Below are positions 1 to 9,221 of a DNA stretch of 64,000 bases, piece after piece. A program made the translations under genes and the position numbers. The stretch is from Bradyrhizobium sp. NP1 (GTDB lineage Bacteria; Pseudomonadota; Alphaproteobacteria; Rhizobiales; Xanthobacteraceae), in the NCBI RefSeq assembly GCF_030378205.1, contig NZ_CP127385.1:1054001-1118000 (forward strand), in the 5' to 3' direction. Under the pieces are notes generated by a model. It searched no databases. It was given only the letters and a program-made list of their open reading frames with translations, and had not been told where the DNA came from. Position 1 is the stretch's first letter, and each line of letters starts with the position of its first letter.

Positions 1-1274
1 TGTGCGCGGAGGTCGGCAAGGAAGAGGGCTTCGATCACGTCCTAACCTTCGACATGGGCGGTACGACAGCCAAGCTCGGTGCGATCGACGGCGGCGTGCC
101 GGCGATCACGCCGACCTTCGAGGTCGATGCGGTCAACTACAAGAAGGGCAGCGGGCTGCCGCTCAACATCACCGCGATCGAGCTGCTGGAGATCGGCGCC
201 GGCGGAGGCAGCATCGCGCGGACCAAGATGGGGCTGATCACGGTCGGCCCCGACAGCGCCGGCGCCGAGCCTGGCCCGATCTGTTACGGCCGAGGCGGCA
301 CCAGCCCGACGATCACCGATGCCAATCTGGTGCTCGGCTATCTCAATCCGGATTTCTTCAACGGCGGCGCGATGCAGCTCGATCCGCGCGGGGGTGCGCG
401 CGCGATTGCCGCCGATGTCGGCGAGCCGCTGGGCCTGACGCTCGAGGAGGCCGCCTGGGGCATCCACTCCGTCGCCAACGCCAACATGGAGCGCGCGATG
501 CGGATCGTGTCGATCGAGCGTGGTCGCGATCCCCGCCGCTACGCGCTCGTGGCGTTCGGAGGAGCGGGGCCGCTGCATGCCTGCCGGCTGGCGCGCGCGC
601 TGGAGGTGCCGCGGGTCATCGTGCCGCGCGGCGCCGGCGTCGGATCCGCGCTCGGCCTCCTGGTGGCCGAGCAGAAGATGGACATGGGGCTGACCCGCGT
701 CGTGAAGCTGGACGGCCAGGCCGGCCGCGAGATTTCGGACATCTTCCGCGAGCTCGAACAGCGCGTGAGCGTCCAGGTCGAGCGCATGCGCCACGGCGGG
801 ACGATCCGGATCATGCGAAGCGCATCGATCCACCACGTCGGCCAGGGATACGAGATCCGCGTCGATCTTCCGGCGGGCGAGATCGGTCCCGACTATGAGC
901 GCGCGGTGCGGGACGCGTTCTACGCGGCCTACAAGCGGGAATATGGCTACACCGACAATGAGGCGGCGATCGAGGTCACGGACTGGTATGTGCTCGCGAG
1001 CGTGGTGCGGGACGGCAAGGCTCCGGCGCTGCAGCTCGAAGGCACGACGGCGACCACCGATCCGGTGGTCGGCGAGCGCAAGGCGTACTTCCCCGAGCTT
1101 GGCGGCCTCGTTTCCTGCAAGGTGATCAATCGCTACGCGCTGCAGGCCCATCACAAGTTCGAAGGTCCGGCGCTGGTCGAGGAAAAGGAGTCGACCACGG
1201 TGGTGCTGCCGGGCGACGTCGTTTCGGTGACGAGCTCGGGCAACCTCATGATCGTGATCGGAGGCGCCAAGTGA
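1..1274 (+). CDS. Hydantoinase/oxoprolinase subunit A, C-terminal part (cut by window edge)
   Basis: The open frame runs in from the left edge (first complete codon at base 3), so about 423 C-terminal residues of a protein usually near 680-700 are visible. The first visible part contains FDMGGTTAK, the glycine-rich nucleotide-binding motif of the HyuA/acetone-carboxylase-type fold. It is followed by GAGGGSIA and a PGPICYGRGG stretch typical of the family. Such proteins pair with a B subunit to open cyclic amides (hydantoins, 5-oxoproline) or carboxylate ketones at the expense of ATP. The stop overlaps the GTG of the B subunit (GTGA), which implies translational coupling. The substrate cannot be read from sequence. 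The adjoining importer and aminotransferase suggest a nitrogen-containing carbon source. Confidence 0.9.
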   Translation, partial: CAEVGKEEGFDHVLTFDMGGTTAKLGAIDGGVPAITPTFEVDAVNYKKGSGLPLNITAIELLEIGAGGGSIARTKMGLITVGPDSAGAEPGPICYGRGGTSPTITDANLVLGYLNPDFFNGGAMQLDPRGGARAIAADVGEPLGLTLEEAAWGIHSVANANMERAMRIVSIERGRDPRRYALVAFGGAGPLHACRLARALEVPRVIVPRGAGVGSALGLLVAEQKMDMGLTRVVKLDGQAGREISDIFRELEQRVSVQVERMRHGGTIRIMRSASIHHVGQGYEIRVDLPAGEIGPDYERAVRDAFYAAYKREYGYTDNEAAIEVTDWYVLASVVRDGKAPALQLEGTTATTDPVVGERKAYFPELGGLVSCKVINRYALQAHHKFEGPALVEEKESTTVVLPGDVVSVTSSGNLMIVIGGAK

Positions 1275-3013
1275 ACCGCCAAGTGAACCGCCAAGCAATT
1301 GATCAGGCAGATCGGCCGATGAACCACAGCGCCAGCAACACCTCGCGCATCGATCCGGTGACCCTCACGGTGGTCTGGAACAGCCTCGTCTCCATTGCCG
1401 ACGAGATGGGCGGCGCGCTGCGCCGCACCGCCTTCTCCGAGGCGGTGCGCGAGGGCGAGGATTTCTCGACCGGACTGTTCGATGGAAAAGGGCGTCTGAT
1501 CGCCCAGGGCAATTTCACGCCCGGCCACCTCGGCGCGATGCCCTATGCGGTCGAGAACGTGCTCAAATACATTCCCCCCGAGACCCTGAGCCCGGGGGAC
1601 ACGCTCTGCACCAACGACTCCTTCCTGGGCGGCTCGCACTTTCCCGATTTCTACCTGGTCACGCCGGTCTTTCTTGACGACTCGATCATCGGCTACGTCG
1701 TCAACACGGCGCATCATGTCGATGTCGGCGGCGCGCATCCGGGCTCCGAGGCGGTCCAGGGCGTCAAGGAGTCCTTTGCGGAAGGCATTCGCGTGCTGCC
1801 GGTCAAGATCATCCGCAAGGGAGAATTCGACACCGATATCCTGCGCATCATCCTCGGCAATGTGCGGTTGCCGGAAAAGGTGCGTGGCGACCTGTTCGCC
1901 CAGCGCAATGCCAATCACGTCGGGGCCGAGCGGCTTCGCAAGCTGATATCCACCCAGGGGCGCGGCCAGTTCGATGCGATCGTCGACGAGATCCTGAACC
2001 GCTCGGAAGCCCGCGCGCGCGAACTCCTCGCGGCGCTGCCGCAGGGCACCTTCAGCTTCGACGACCAGCTCGACGATTACGGCCCGGGCACCGAGCCGAT
2101 CGGCGTCTGCGTCGACGTGACGCTGGACAAGGAAGGAGCCACGGTCGATTTCTCCCGCAGCAGCGATCAGGTGCCGGCCGGCATCAACTGCTACATCAAC
2201 TACACCCGCGCCTATGGCAGCTTCGCCATGCGCATCTTCGCCAAGATCGACGTTCCCAACAATGCGGGCGTCGAGCGCGTGATCAAGGTGGTGGCGCGCG
2301 AGGGGAGCTTCTTCAACGCGCGCTTTCCGGCCGCCAGCGGCGGCCGCGCCTCGGTGCAGGTTCGCATCTTCGACGCCATCAACGGCGCGATGTCCAAGGC
2401 CGTCCCGGAGCGGGCGATGGGCGCGTTCAGCCACTGGGGCAATCCCAAGATCGGCGGCGTCGACGAGCGGACCGGCCAGCGCTGGATCATGTACGACCTC
2501 ATTTTCGGCGGTTATGGCGGCCGCTCCAGCAAGGACGGCGTGGAGGGTCTCGCGCCGGTGATGAACTGCGCCAATGTGCCGGTCGAGGTGCACGAGACCA
2601 ACAATCCGATCCGCATTCACCGCCTGCAGGCGATTCCCGACAGCTGCGGCGCCGGCCTCTATCGCGGCGGATGCGGCACTCGAAAAGACGTTGAGATCCT
2701 CTGCGAGGACGCAACGGTGGTGTTGCTGGGAGATCGCCACGCCAAGCCGCCTTACGGCCTGTTCGGCGGCGGGTCGGGCGCGCCGGCGCAGACGCTGCTT
2801 ATCCGCAACGGCATCACCGAAAGCCTCGGCTCCAAGGAAATTCGCGCCTTGCGCCGCGGCGACATCATCAGCTTTCGCCTGGCGGGGGCGGGTGGCTACG
2901 GCGATCCGGCGGAACGGTCGCGCGCCCAGCTGCGCCGCGACGTCGCCGACGGCTACATCAGCGCCGAAAAAGCCCGCGAGCTCTACGGCGCAAGCGAAGG
3001 AGAGCTGGCCTAG
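1271..3013 (+). CDS. Hydantoinase/oxoprolinase subunit B
   Basis: This 580-residue protein has the length and motifs of the HyuB family: DPVTLTVVWNSL near the start, a TNDSFLGGSHFPD segment, HHVDVGG, and a C-terminal GAGGYGDP. It should form the catalytic complex with the preceding A subunit. The GTG at 1271 overlaps the upstream stop. An in-frame ATG at 1319 is an equally plausible start and would remove 16 poorly conserved residues. The gene is followed after 80 bases by a periplasmic binding protein, so enzyme and importer probably form one operon. Family assignment is firm. The substrate is unknown. Confidence 0.9.
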   Translation: MNRQVNRQAIDQADRPMNHSASNTSRIDPVTLTVVWNSLVSIADEMGGALRRTAFSEAVREGEDFSTGLFDGKGRLIAQGNFTPGHLGAMPYAVENVLKYIPPETLSPGDTLCTNDSFLGGSHFPDFYLVTPVFLDDSIIGYVVNTAHHVDVGGAHPGSEAVQGVKESFAEGIRVLPVKIIRKGEFDTDILRIILGNVRLPEKVRGDLFAQRNANHVGAERLRKLISTQGRGQFDAIVDEILNRSEARARELLAALPQGTFSFDDQLDDYGPGTEPIGVCVDVTLDKEGATVDFSRSSDQVPAGINCYINYTRAYGSFAMRIFAKIDVPNNAGVERVIKVVAREGSFFNARFPAASGGRASVQVRIFDAINGAMSKAVPERAMGAFSHWGNPKIGGVDERTGQRWIMYDLIFGGYGGRSSKDGVEGLAPVMNCANVPVEVHETNNPIRIHRLQAIPDSCGAGLYRGGCGTRKDVEILCEDATVVLLGDRHAKPPYGLFGGGSGAPAQTLLIRNGITESLGSKEIRALRRGDIISFRLAGAGGYGDPAERSRAQLRRDVADGYISAEKARELYGASEGELA

Positions 3014-3093
3014 CGGCCGTCAAGAAGCCGGCGTGCGCCGGTTGGCCGGTCGCACGGCGTCTCAACAATAAACAGCTAGTCGAGGGAAACGTC

Positions 3094-4251
3094 ATGAAGA
3101 TGCTTAGAGTGGGGCTGCTGGCAGCGGCGGGATACCTTGCCGTGTCGGGCGTGGCTGCTGCAGCGGAAGATTTGCCGATCGGGGCGATCGGCAGTCTCTC
3201 CGGCGGCGCGACCGACTGGGGCGTGGCGACGCAGAGAGGCGTGCAGCTTGCGATCGACGAGGTCAACGCGGCCGGCGGCCTGAAGGTCGGCGACAAGACC
3301 TATACGCCGCGCCTGATCATCTATGACGACACCTATTCCGGACAGGGCGGCTCGACCGCCGCGACTCGCCTCGTCAGCGCCGACAAGGTCAAGTATGTGC
3401 TTGGACCGATCGGCACGCCGGCGGTGCTGGGTGCGTTGTCGGTGACGAGCCCGGCGAAGGTGCTGGTAATGTCCGACGGCTTCTCGCCGAAGATCCTGAC
3501 GCCGGAGAGCGCCTACAACTACCGCATTTCCGCCACCACCAAGGAGTTCGGGCCGCCGATCATCGCCTGGCTGAAGCAGCAGTATCCGTCCGCCAAGAAG
3601 GTCGCCCTGATCGCTCCCTCGGACGCGATCGGCCAGCAGGTGGTTCCGATTCTCGAAGCCGCCTACAAGGCGGCGGGCTTCGAGGTGGCATTCAGCGAAA
3701 AATACGAGCGCGGCGTATCGGACTTCTCGCCATTGCTGACGCGGATGATGACCCAGGATGTCGACGTCCTGGACCTTAATTCGAACGCCCCGGCCGAATC
3801 CGGGCTGCTGCTGAAACAGGTCCGCCAGCTCGGGTTCAAGGGGCAGATCGTCCAGATCGGCGGTCCCTCGATCGAGGAAAACATGGCGGTCGCGGGCCCG
3901 CTGGCCGAGGGCTTCATCTCGTTCAACTTCTTCGATCCGGACAATCCGCTGGGCAAGAAATTCTACGACGCCTATTCCAAGAAATACGGTCCGGCCATGA
4001 GCACATGGTCCCCGGTCATGTACAACGGAGCGCGCATCCTGCTGGAAGCGATCAGCCGCAGCGGCTCGCTCGACGTCGACAAGATCAAGGAGACCTTTGC
4101 CAAGATGGAGGACTACGACACGGTCTTCGGCAAGGTGAAATGGGGCGGCCGGGAGACCTATGGCATCGACCACCAGCTGATGATCGACTTCATCATCCAG
4201 CAGGTCAAGGACGGCAAGATCGTGAACATCGCCAAGGTCTCGGCCAAATAG
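3094..4251 (+). CDS. Branched-chain amino acid-type ABC transporter, periplasmic binding protein
   Basis: A 385-residue periplasmic binding protein of the LivJ/LivK type (Peripla_BP_6). Residues 1-25 form a classical signal peptide: Lys near the start, a hydrophobic core and a small-residue cleavage region around VAAAAED. The mature part opens with LPIGAIGSLSGGATDWG, the usual first strand of these two-lobe receptors. It heads a five-gene importer set (binding protein, LivH, LivM, LivG, LivF) in the expected order. By association with the hydantoinase-like genes and the aminotransferase it probably binds an amide or amino-acid-like compound. The ligand is not deducible by eye. Confidence 0.92.
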   Translation: MKMLRVGLLAAAGYLAVSGVAAAAEDLPIGAIGSLSGGATDWGVATQRGVQLAIDEVNAAGGLKVGDKTYTPRLIIYDDTYSGQGGSTAATRLVSADKVKYVLGPIGTPAVLGALSVTSPAKVLVMSDGFSPKILTPESAYNYRISATTKEFGPPIIAWLKQQYPSAKKVALIAPSDAIGQQVVPILEAAYKAAGFEVAFSEKYERGVSDFSPLLTRMMTQDVDVLDLNSNAPAESGLLLKQVRQLGFKGQIVQIGGPSIEENMAVAGPLAEGFISFNFFDPDNPLGKKFYDAYSKKYGPAMSTWSPVMYNGARILLEAISRSGSLDVDKIKETFAKMEDYDTVFGKVKWGGRETYGIDHQLMIDFIIQQVKDGKIVNIAKVSAK

Positions 4252-4300
4252 GCTTTCGTCTGAAACTTGTCCTGCGCCAGGTGGGGAGCAAGAACCCGGC

Positions 4301-5176
4301 ATGATGTCTTGGGCTGTCCTGAGCCAGATCGTTCTCAACGGGCTCAATTTGAGCGCCATCTATATCCTGATGGCGCTCGGCTTCACCCTCATTTTCGGAA
4401 TCATGCGCATCGTGAACTTCGCCCACGGCGAGTTCGCGATGCTCGGCGGCTTCCTCGTGCTCTACGGCATTCAGTATTTTCACGTCTCGCCGTTGCTGGC
4501 GCTTCCGCTGTGCGCGCTGTTGGTCGGCACGCTGTCGCTGGGGTTGGAGCGGATCGTGTTGCGGCCGTTCTATCAGCGTGAATATCAGGGCATGATCGCG
4601 ACCCTTGGCCTGTCGACCATGATGACCTATCTGGGCGTGATCTTTTTCGGGGTCAATCAGCGCTCGATCCCGCCGACCTATTCCGAGATTTTCGTGCTCG
4701 GTCCGGTCAGGCTTCCGGCCGATCGGTTGATCGTGCTCGCGATCGTGGCCGTCACGCTCACGGCCTTCTTTCTCTTCATGCGCTTCACGAAGGCGGGCCT
4801 GGCGATGCGGGTGGTCGCCCAGGATATCGATACCGCGCAGGTGCAGGGCATCAACGCGCACGCCTATTACCGCGCGGCGTTCTTCGTCGCCACCGCGCTT
4901 GCGGGTCTCGCCGGCGGGTTGTTGGGGCAGCTTTATTCGTTGTCGCCTTTCATGGGCGCTTCCCCCATCGTCAAGGCGTTCATCGTCGTCATTCTCGGCG
5001 GCCTCGGGAGCATTCCGGGCGCAGCCGTCGGCGGGTTGGTGCTGGGGATGTCGGAGAGCGCCCTGACGACCTATTACGGCGCGTCGGTGGCGCAGTTCGC
5101 CTCCTACGCCGTGATCATGCTGGTGCTGGTGCTCCGGCCCCAGGGATTGCTCGGACGCGCAGAGCGGGTTGCATGA
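4301..5176 (+). CDS. livH: LivH-type ABC permease
   Basis: A 291-residue inner-membrane permease of the LivH family. It has multiple hydrophobic segments and the family landmark GIMRIVNFAHGEFAMLGGF near residues 28-46. A conserved GGLGSIPGAAVGGLVLG loop lies in the C-terminal third and contacts the ATPase. It starts with two consecutive ATG codons 49 bases after the binding protein. Its stop overlaps the start of livM by four bases (ATGA). It works as one half of the membrane channel of the preceding receptor's importer. Confidence 0.93.
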   Translation: MMSWAVLSQIVLNGLNLSAIYILMALGFTLIFGIMRIVNFAHGEFAMLGGFLVLYGIQYFHVSPLLALPLCALLVGTLSLGLERIVLRPFYQREYQGMIATLGLSTMMTYLGVIFFGVNQRSIPPTYSEIFVLGPVRLPADRLIVLAIVAVTLTAFFLFMRFTKAGLAMRVVAQDIDTAQVQGINAHAYYRAAFFVATALAGLAGGLLGQLYSLSPFMGASPIVKAFIVVILGGLGSIPGAAVGGLVLGMSESALTTYYGASVAQFASYAVIMLVLVLRPQGLLGRAERVA

Positions 5177-6156
5177 CGATCGAAGCCACGACGCCACACG
5201 CCACGACTTTGCATTTGCGGCCGATCCGCGCGATGCCCGCGGTCCTCGTTGCCGTTGCGGCGGCGCTGGTGCCGCCGCTCGCCGGCGAGACGTTCCTGCT
5301 CTACATCGCGACGCTGGTCGGCCTTTATGCCATCGGCGCCATGAGCATCCACTTGATCTTCCGGGTCGGGCAGTTCTCGCTCGGGCAGGCTGCGTTTCTC
5401 GGGATCGGCGGCTACACCAGTGCGCTTCTGACGACCGGCCTTCATTTGTCCTGGTGGCTGTCGCTTGTCGCGGGCGCGGCGCTGTCTGCCGCCATCGGCG
5501 CCATCGTCGGGCCCGTCGTGCTGCGCCTGAAGGGCGTCTATTTCGTGCTCTTCACGTTCACCTTCGGCGAGTTCGTCCGCCAGATCTTCGTGGACTGGAC
5601 CTCCGTCACGGGGGGCTCCGAAGGCATTGCGGGGATCGCCGCGCCTCAGTCGTTCAGCTCGCCGACCGGCTTCTATTATCTCGTTCTCGCCTTCGCGCTG
5701 CTGACGGCCGCGGTCTGCGGCCGCCTCCTGATGTCGCAGTTCGGCGACGCCGTCGATGCCATCCGCGAAAGCGAAAGCCTCGCCCAGAGCAATGGCATTC
5801 CGGTGTTCAGGGTGAAGATCATCGTGTTCGTGATCTCCTGCGCGTTTCTCGGTGTCCAGGGGTCGCTGCAGGCGAGCTTCGTCCACTATATCTCGCCGCT
5901 CTCCTACGGCTTTCCGGAATCGCTGAAGCTCGTCGTGATCAACGTCATCGGCGGCCTCAACACGCTCTGGGGTCCGGTGCTCGGTTCGGTGTTCATCGTC
6001 GCGCTGCCGGAGCTGCTGCGCAACTGGGTCGATTATCAGTGGGTGCTGTACGGCCTGGCGCTGATCCTCCTGATGCGTTACCTGCCGGGTGGACTCTGCG
6101 ATATCGGCGTGTTGCTGCGGAGCTGGCGCGAGCCGGCCGGGCGGGATCGGTCATGA
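5173..6156 (+). CDS. livM: LivM-type ABC permease
   Basis: A 327-residue partner permease. It has the LivM hallmark FSLGQAAFLGIGGYTSA around residues 72-88, the GGSEGIAGI loop, and a VINVIGGLNTLWGPVLGS coupling segment near the C terminus. The N terminus carries a short charged leader before the first transmembrane helix. The start overlaps the livH stop, and the end overlaps the livG start at 6153 (ATGA), so the permease and ATPase genes are translationally chained. Length and motifs are normal for the family. Confidence 0.93.
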   Translation: MTIEATTPHATTLHLRPIRAMPAVLVAVAAALVPPLAGETFLLYIATLVGLYAIGAMSIHLIFRVGQFSLGQAAFLGIGGYTSALLTTGLHLSWWLSLVAGAALSAAIGAIVGPVVLRLKGVYFVLFTFTFGEFVRQIFVDWTSVTGGSEGIAGIAAPQSFSSPTGFYYLVLAFALLTAAVCGRLLMSQFGDAVDAIRESESLAQSNGIPVFRVKIIVFVISCAFLGVQGSLQASFVHYISPLSYGFPESLKLVVINVIGGLNTLWGPVLGSVFIVALPELLRNWVDYQWVLYGLALILLMRYLPGGLCDIGVLLRSWREPAGRDRS

Positions 6157-6926
6157 CGGCGCTGCTCGAGGTCGACAGGATCAGCAAGAGCTTTCGCGCG
6201 CTGCGCGCCGTGACCGCCCTGCGCTTCAGCGTGGCGCAGGGCGAGATTCTCGGCATGATCGGACCGAACGGCGCCGGCAAGACCACCGCCGTGAACCTGG
6301 TGTCCGGCACGATCGTTCCCGACACCGGACGCGTCCGCTTCGGCGGCGAGGATATCACCGGCAAGCCGACCCACGCGCTCGTCGCAAGGGGGCTCGTGCG
6401 CACGTTCCAGTCGACCACCATCTATGGCAACCGGACGGTCTGGCAGAACGTGCTGCGCGGGGCGTTCAGCCGCGGCTACAAGGGCTTCTGGAGTACGATG
6501 ATCGGCTCGCCGGCGCACAGGGACGCCATGCGTTCGGCGAGCGGGGATGCCGAACGCCTGCTCGGCGAGCTGGGCCTGCGCGAATGCCGCGACGACCTCG
6601 CCGGCAGCCTGCCTTACGGGCGGCAGAAGGCGCTCGGCCTTGCGATTGCGCTTGCGAGCGGGCCGCGGATGATCCTGCTCGACGAGCCGGCCGCGGGCTT
6701 GAGCTCGGAGGAGGCCGACCGCGTCGCCGATGTCATCAAGGAGATCAATGGCAATGGCGTGACGGTGATGGTGATCGACCACAACATGCGGTTCATCTCC
6801 CGGCTGTGTGACCGGGTCGTGGTGCTGCATCACGGCACGGAGCTTTGCGTGGGCACGCCGGCCGACGTCATCCGCAATCCGCAAGTGATCGAAGCCTATC
6901 TCGGGTCTGAACATGAGCCTGCTTGA
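6153..6926 (+). CDS. livG: LivG-type ABC transporter ATPase
   Basis: A 257-residue cytoplasmic ATPase. The Walker A sequence GPNGAGKT is at residues 37-44. The signature region reads LPYGRQKALGLAIAL, the relaxed form often seen in LivG, and Walker B is ILLDEPAAGLS. The H-loop VIDHNM follows. The frame is open far upstream inside livM, but the ATG at 6153 overlapping the livM stop gives the family-correct N terminus (MTALLEVDRISKSF). It powers import together with LivF. Confidence 0.93.
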   Translation: MTALLEVDRISKSFRALRAVTALRFSVAQGEILGMIGPNGAGKTTAVNLVSGTIVPDTGRVRFGGEDITGKPTHALVARGLVRTFQSTTIYGNRTVWQNVLRGAFSRGYKGFWSTMIGSPAHRDAMRSASGDAERLLGELGLRECRDDLAGSLPYGRQKALGLAIALASGPRMILLDEPAAGLSSEEADRVADVIKEINGNGVTVMVIDHNMRFISRLCDRVVVLHHGTELCVGTPADVIRNPQVIEAYLGSEHEPA

Positions 6927-7623
6927 AATCCGGGAGCTCGTCGCGGTCTACGGCAATGTGCGGGCGACGCACGGCATTTCGGTCACGGTCGAGGAACACG
7001 AGATTCTGGCGCTGGTCGGCTCGAACGGGGCCGGCAAGAGCAGCACGCTGAAGGCCGTGATGGGGCTGGTGCAGATCGCCTCCGGCACGATCCGCCTTGA
7101 TGGCGAGGACATCTCGGGGCGGCCGCCTTATTCGATGGCCAGGCGCGGCATCGCCTTCTCGCCGGAGGGGCGCCGGGTCTTCGTCGAGACCAGCGTGCAT
7201 GAAAACCTGCTGGCGGGCGCGCATGTCCTCAAGGCTGCCGCCGCGACCGAGCGGCTCGAACAGATCCTGACCTATTTTCCCAGGCTTCGGGAGCGGCTGA
7301 AGCAGGCCGCCGGCAGCTTGAGCGGCGGCGAGCAGCAGATGCTCGCGATCGGTCGCGCGCTGATGTCGCGGCCGCGGCTATTGCTTCTGGACGAGCCTTC
7401 GCTCGGCCTTGCGCCGGTGATGGTTCAGAGGATCGGCGAGCTGATCCGGGAGATCCAGTCGCGGGAGCGGCTGGCCGTGGTGCTGGCCGAGCAGAACGCC
7501 AATTGGGCGCTCAAGCTCGCCGACCGCGGCCTTGCCATCGAGGTCGGCCGGGTCAGGTTCGAGGGCGCCTCGAGAGAACTTCGCGACAACGCCGAGATCA
7601 GGCGCGCCTTTCTGGGAGCCTGA
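6913..7623 (+). CDS. livF: LivF-type ABC transporter ATPase
   Basis: A 236-residue ATPase with Walker A GSNGAGKS at residues 36-43, a canonical LSGGEQQ signature and Walker B LLLLDEPSLGLAP. This is the compact LivF form. Its start lies 14 bases inside the end of livG, consistent with coupling. It completes the five-component importer. An 80-base gap then leads to the aminotransferase, which has its own ribosome binding site. Confidence 0.93.
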   Translation: MSLLEIRELVAVYGNVRATHGISVTVEEHEILALVGSNGAGKSSTLKAVMGLVQIASGTIRLDGEDISGRPPYSMARRGIAFSPEGRRVFVETSVHENLLAGAHVLKAAAATERLEQILTYFPRLRERLKQAAGSLSGGEQQMLAIGRALMSRPRLLLLDEPSLGLAPVMVQRIGELIREIQSRERLAVVLAEQNANWALKLADRGLAIEVGRVRFEGASRELRDNAEIRRAFLGA

Positions 7624-7703
7624 TCGCCGCGTTGCTGTAGACCAACGAGTTGATGCGTCACGGAAAGGCCGAACCGGCCCTGACAATAAGAAGAGGAGTT
7701 AAC

Positions 7704-9059
7704 GTGCCCCAGCTTTCAAACAGCCTTCACGTCAGAGACGTCGCCAGTCTTGTTCACCCGCAGACCAACCTGCGCAAGCACGTCGAAAGCGGGCCGCGCA
7801 TCTTCACCCGCGGCGAAGGCATCCACGTCTACGACGACGCCGGAAAGAAATATCTCGAAGCCGCCGCCGGACTGTGGTGCGCCTCGCTCGGCTTCGGCAA
7901 CGAGCGGCTGGCCAAGGTCGCCTACAACCAGATGCGGGATATCGGCTACTACCACATCTATCGACACGCCTCGCATGGGCCGGCGATCGAGCTGGCCGAG
8001 AAGTTGCTCGAGATCGCGCCGGTGCCGATGTCCAAGGTCGTGTTCCAGTGCTCGGGATCGGAGGCCAACGACACCGCCGTCAAGCTGGTCTGGTATTACT
8101 GGAACGCCGTCGGTAAGCCGCAGAAGAAGAAGATCATCGCGCGGATGGCGAGCTATCACGGCTCGACCTGCGCCTCGGTGAGCCTGACCGGCAAGCCCGA
8201 GATGCATGCCGATTTCAACCTGCCGTTCCCGAACTTCCTGCACACCGAATTTCCGCACTACTACCGCTTTGCCGCCGAGGGCGAGACCGAGGAGCAGTAT
8301 TCCGCGCGGATGGCCGCGGCGCTCGAACAGCTCATCCTGAAGGAGGGGCCCGAGACGATCGCCGCGTTTTGGGCCGAGCCGGTGATGGGCGCGGGCGGCG
8401 CGGTGTTGCCGCCTGCCGGCTACTTCAAGCGGATCCAGGACGTCTTGAGGAAATACGACATCCTGTTCGTGGCCGACGAGGTGATCTGCGGCTTCGGCCG
8501 GACCGGCAACATGTGGGGATCGCAGACCTTCGACATGCAGCCGGACATGATCTCCTGCGCCAAGGCCCTGTCCGCGGGGCTTATCCCGATTTCGGCGCTG
8601 CTGATCAACGAGCGGGTCTTCCAGGCGATGCTCACAGAGAGCGACAGGCAGGGCAGCTTCGCGCACGGATATACCTATGCCGGCCATCCGGTCGCCGCGG
8701 CGGTGGCGCTCGAAACGCTCAAGATCTATGACGAGCTCGGCATCGTCGATCACGTCAGGCGGATGGAAAAGCCGTTCCTCGCCGGCCTGCACAGCTTGCG
8801 CGATCATCCCCTGGTCGGCAGCGCCGAAGGCATCGGCCTGATCGGCGGCATCGAGATCGTGCAGGACAAGGCGAGCCGAAAGCCATTTCCGGCCGAGCAG
8901 CAGATTCCGACGAAGATCGATGCGAAGATCCGCGAGCGCGGCGTGATCCTGCGGTTGATCGGCAACCGGCTTGCCTTCTCGCCGCCGCTGATCATCGACG
9001 AAGCCCAGATCGGAGACATGTTCGACCGCATCGGGGACGCGCTGCGGGAATTCCGTTAG
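7704..9059 (+). CDS. Class III PLP-dependent aminotransferase (omega-amino acid type)
   Basis: This 451-residue protein belongs to fold-type I class III aminotransferases (omega-amino acid/putrescine/beta-alanine:pyruvate group). Visible landmarks are EAAAGLWCASLG at the N-terminal substrate region, SGSEANDTAVKL in the cofactor-binding region, a VADEVICGFGRTG block with the cofactor-contacting Asp, and SCAKALSAG with the Schiff-base Lys at residue 287. The GTG at 7704 was chosen because GAGGAG stands seven bases upstream. An upstream in-frame ATG at 7650 has no such site. Placement after the importer suggests transamination of an amine released by the hydantoinase-like enzyme. The exact substrate is not determinable. 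Confidence 0.92.
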   Translation: MPQLSNSLHVRDVASLVHPQTNLRKHVESGPRIFTRGEGIHVYDDAGKKYLEAAAGLWCASLGFGNERLAKVAYNQMRDIGYYHIYRHASHGPAIELAEKLLEIAPVPMSKVVFQCSGSEANDTAVKLVWYYWNAVGKPQKKKIIARMASYHGSTCASVSLTGKPEMHADFNLPFPNFLHTEFPHYYRFAAEGETEEQYSARMAAALEQLILKEGPETIAAFWAEPVMGAGGAVLPPAGYFKRIQDVLRKYDILFVADEVICGFGRTGNMWGSQTFDMQPDMISCAKALSAGLIPISALLINERVFQAMLTESDRQGSFAHGYTYAGHPVAAAVALETLKIYDELGIVDHVRRMEKPFLAGLHSLRDHPLVGSAEGIGLIGGIEIVQDKASRKPFPAEQQIPTKIDAKIRERGVILRLIGNRLAFSPPLIIDEAQIGDMFDRIGDALREFR

Positions 9060-9221
9060 CGGGCGCCCGAGTTTTTCGCAAATCTGCCCTCTGGGCGGCC
9101 GGCGACCCCCGAAGAGATTGCCAGCACTGTCGCCTTCCTGGTGTCGGATCTTTCCTCCTATGCCAGCGGGACGGTCGTGAATGTCGATGGTGGGCTGTCC
9201 GGGCGTCGATCCTTCATTTGA
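9060..9221 (+). pseudogene. Short-chain dehydrogenase, 3' remnant
   Basis: Directly after the aminotransferase stop, in the same frame, about 53 codons read as the C terminus of a short-chain dehydrogenase. GRPATPEEIASTVAFLVSD is followed by YASGTVVNVDGGLSG and a stop at 9219-9221. No start codon, NAD-binding motif or catalytic Tyr-Lys is present, so only the last fifth of the gene survives. It was probably once the next gene of the operon and lost its 5' part by a deletion ending at the aminotransferase. Confidence 0.8.

Noticed and set aside
42..2740. Long minus-strand open frames opposite the hydantoinase genes
   Set aside because: They have no family features and Arg/His/Asp-rich composition typical of antisense frames of high-GC genes. 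The plus-strand frames carry clear HyuA/HyuB motifs.
5169..6152. Open frame leading into livG as a large fusion protein
   Set aside because: The upstream half is a shadow of livM in another frame. The ATPase has a proper ATG at 6153 overlapping the livM stop.
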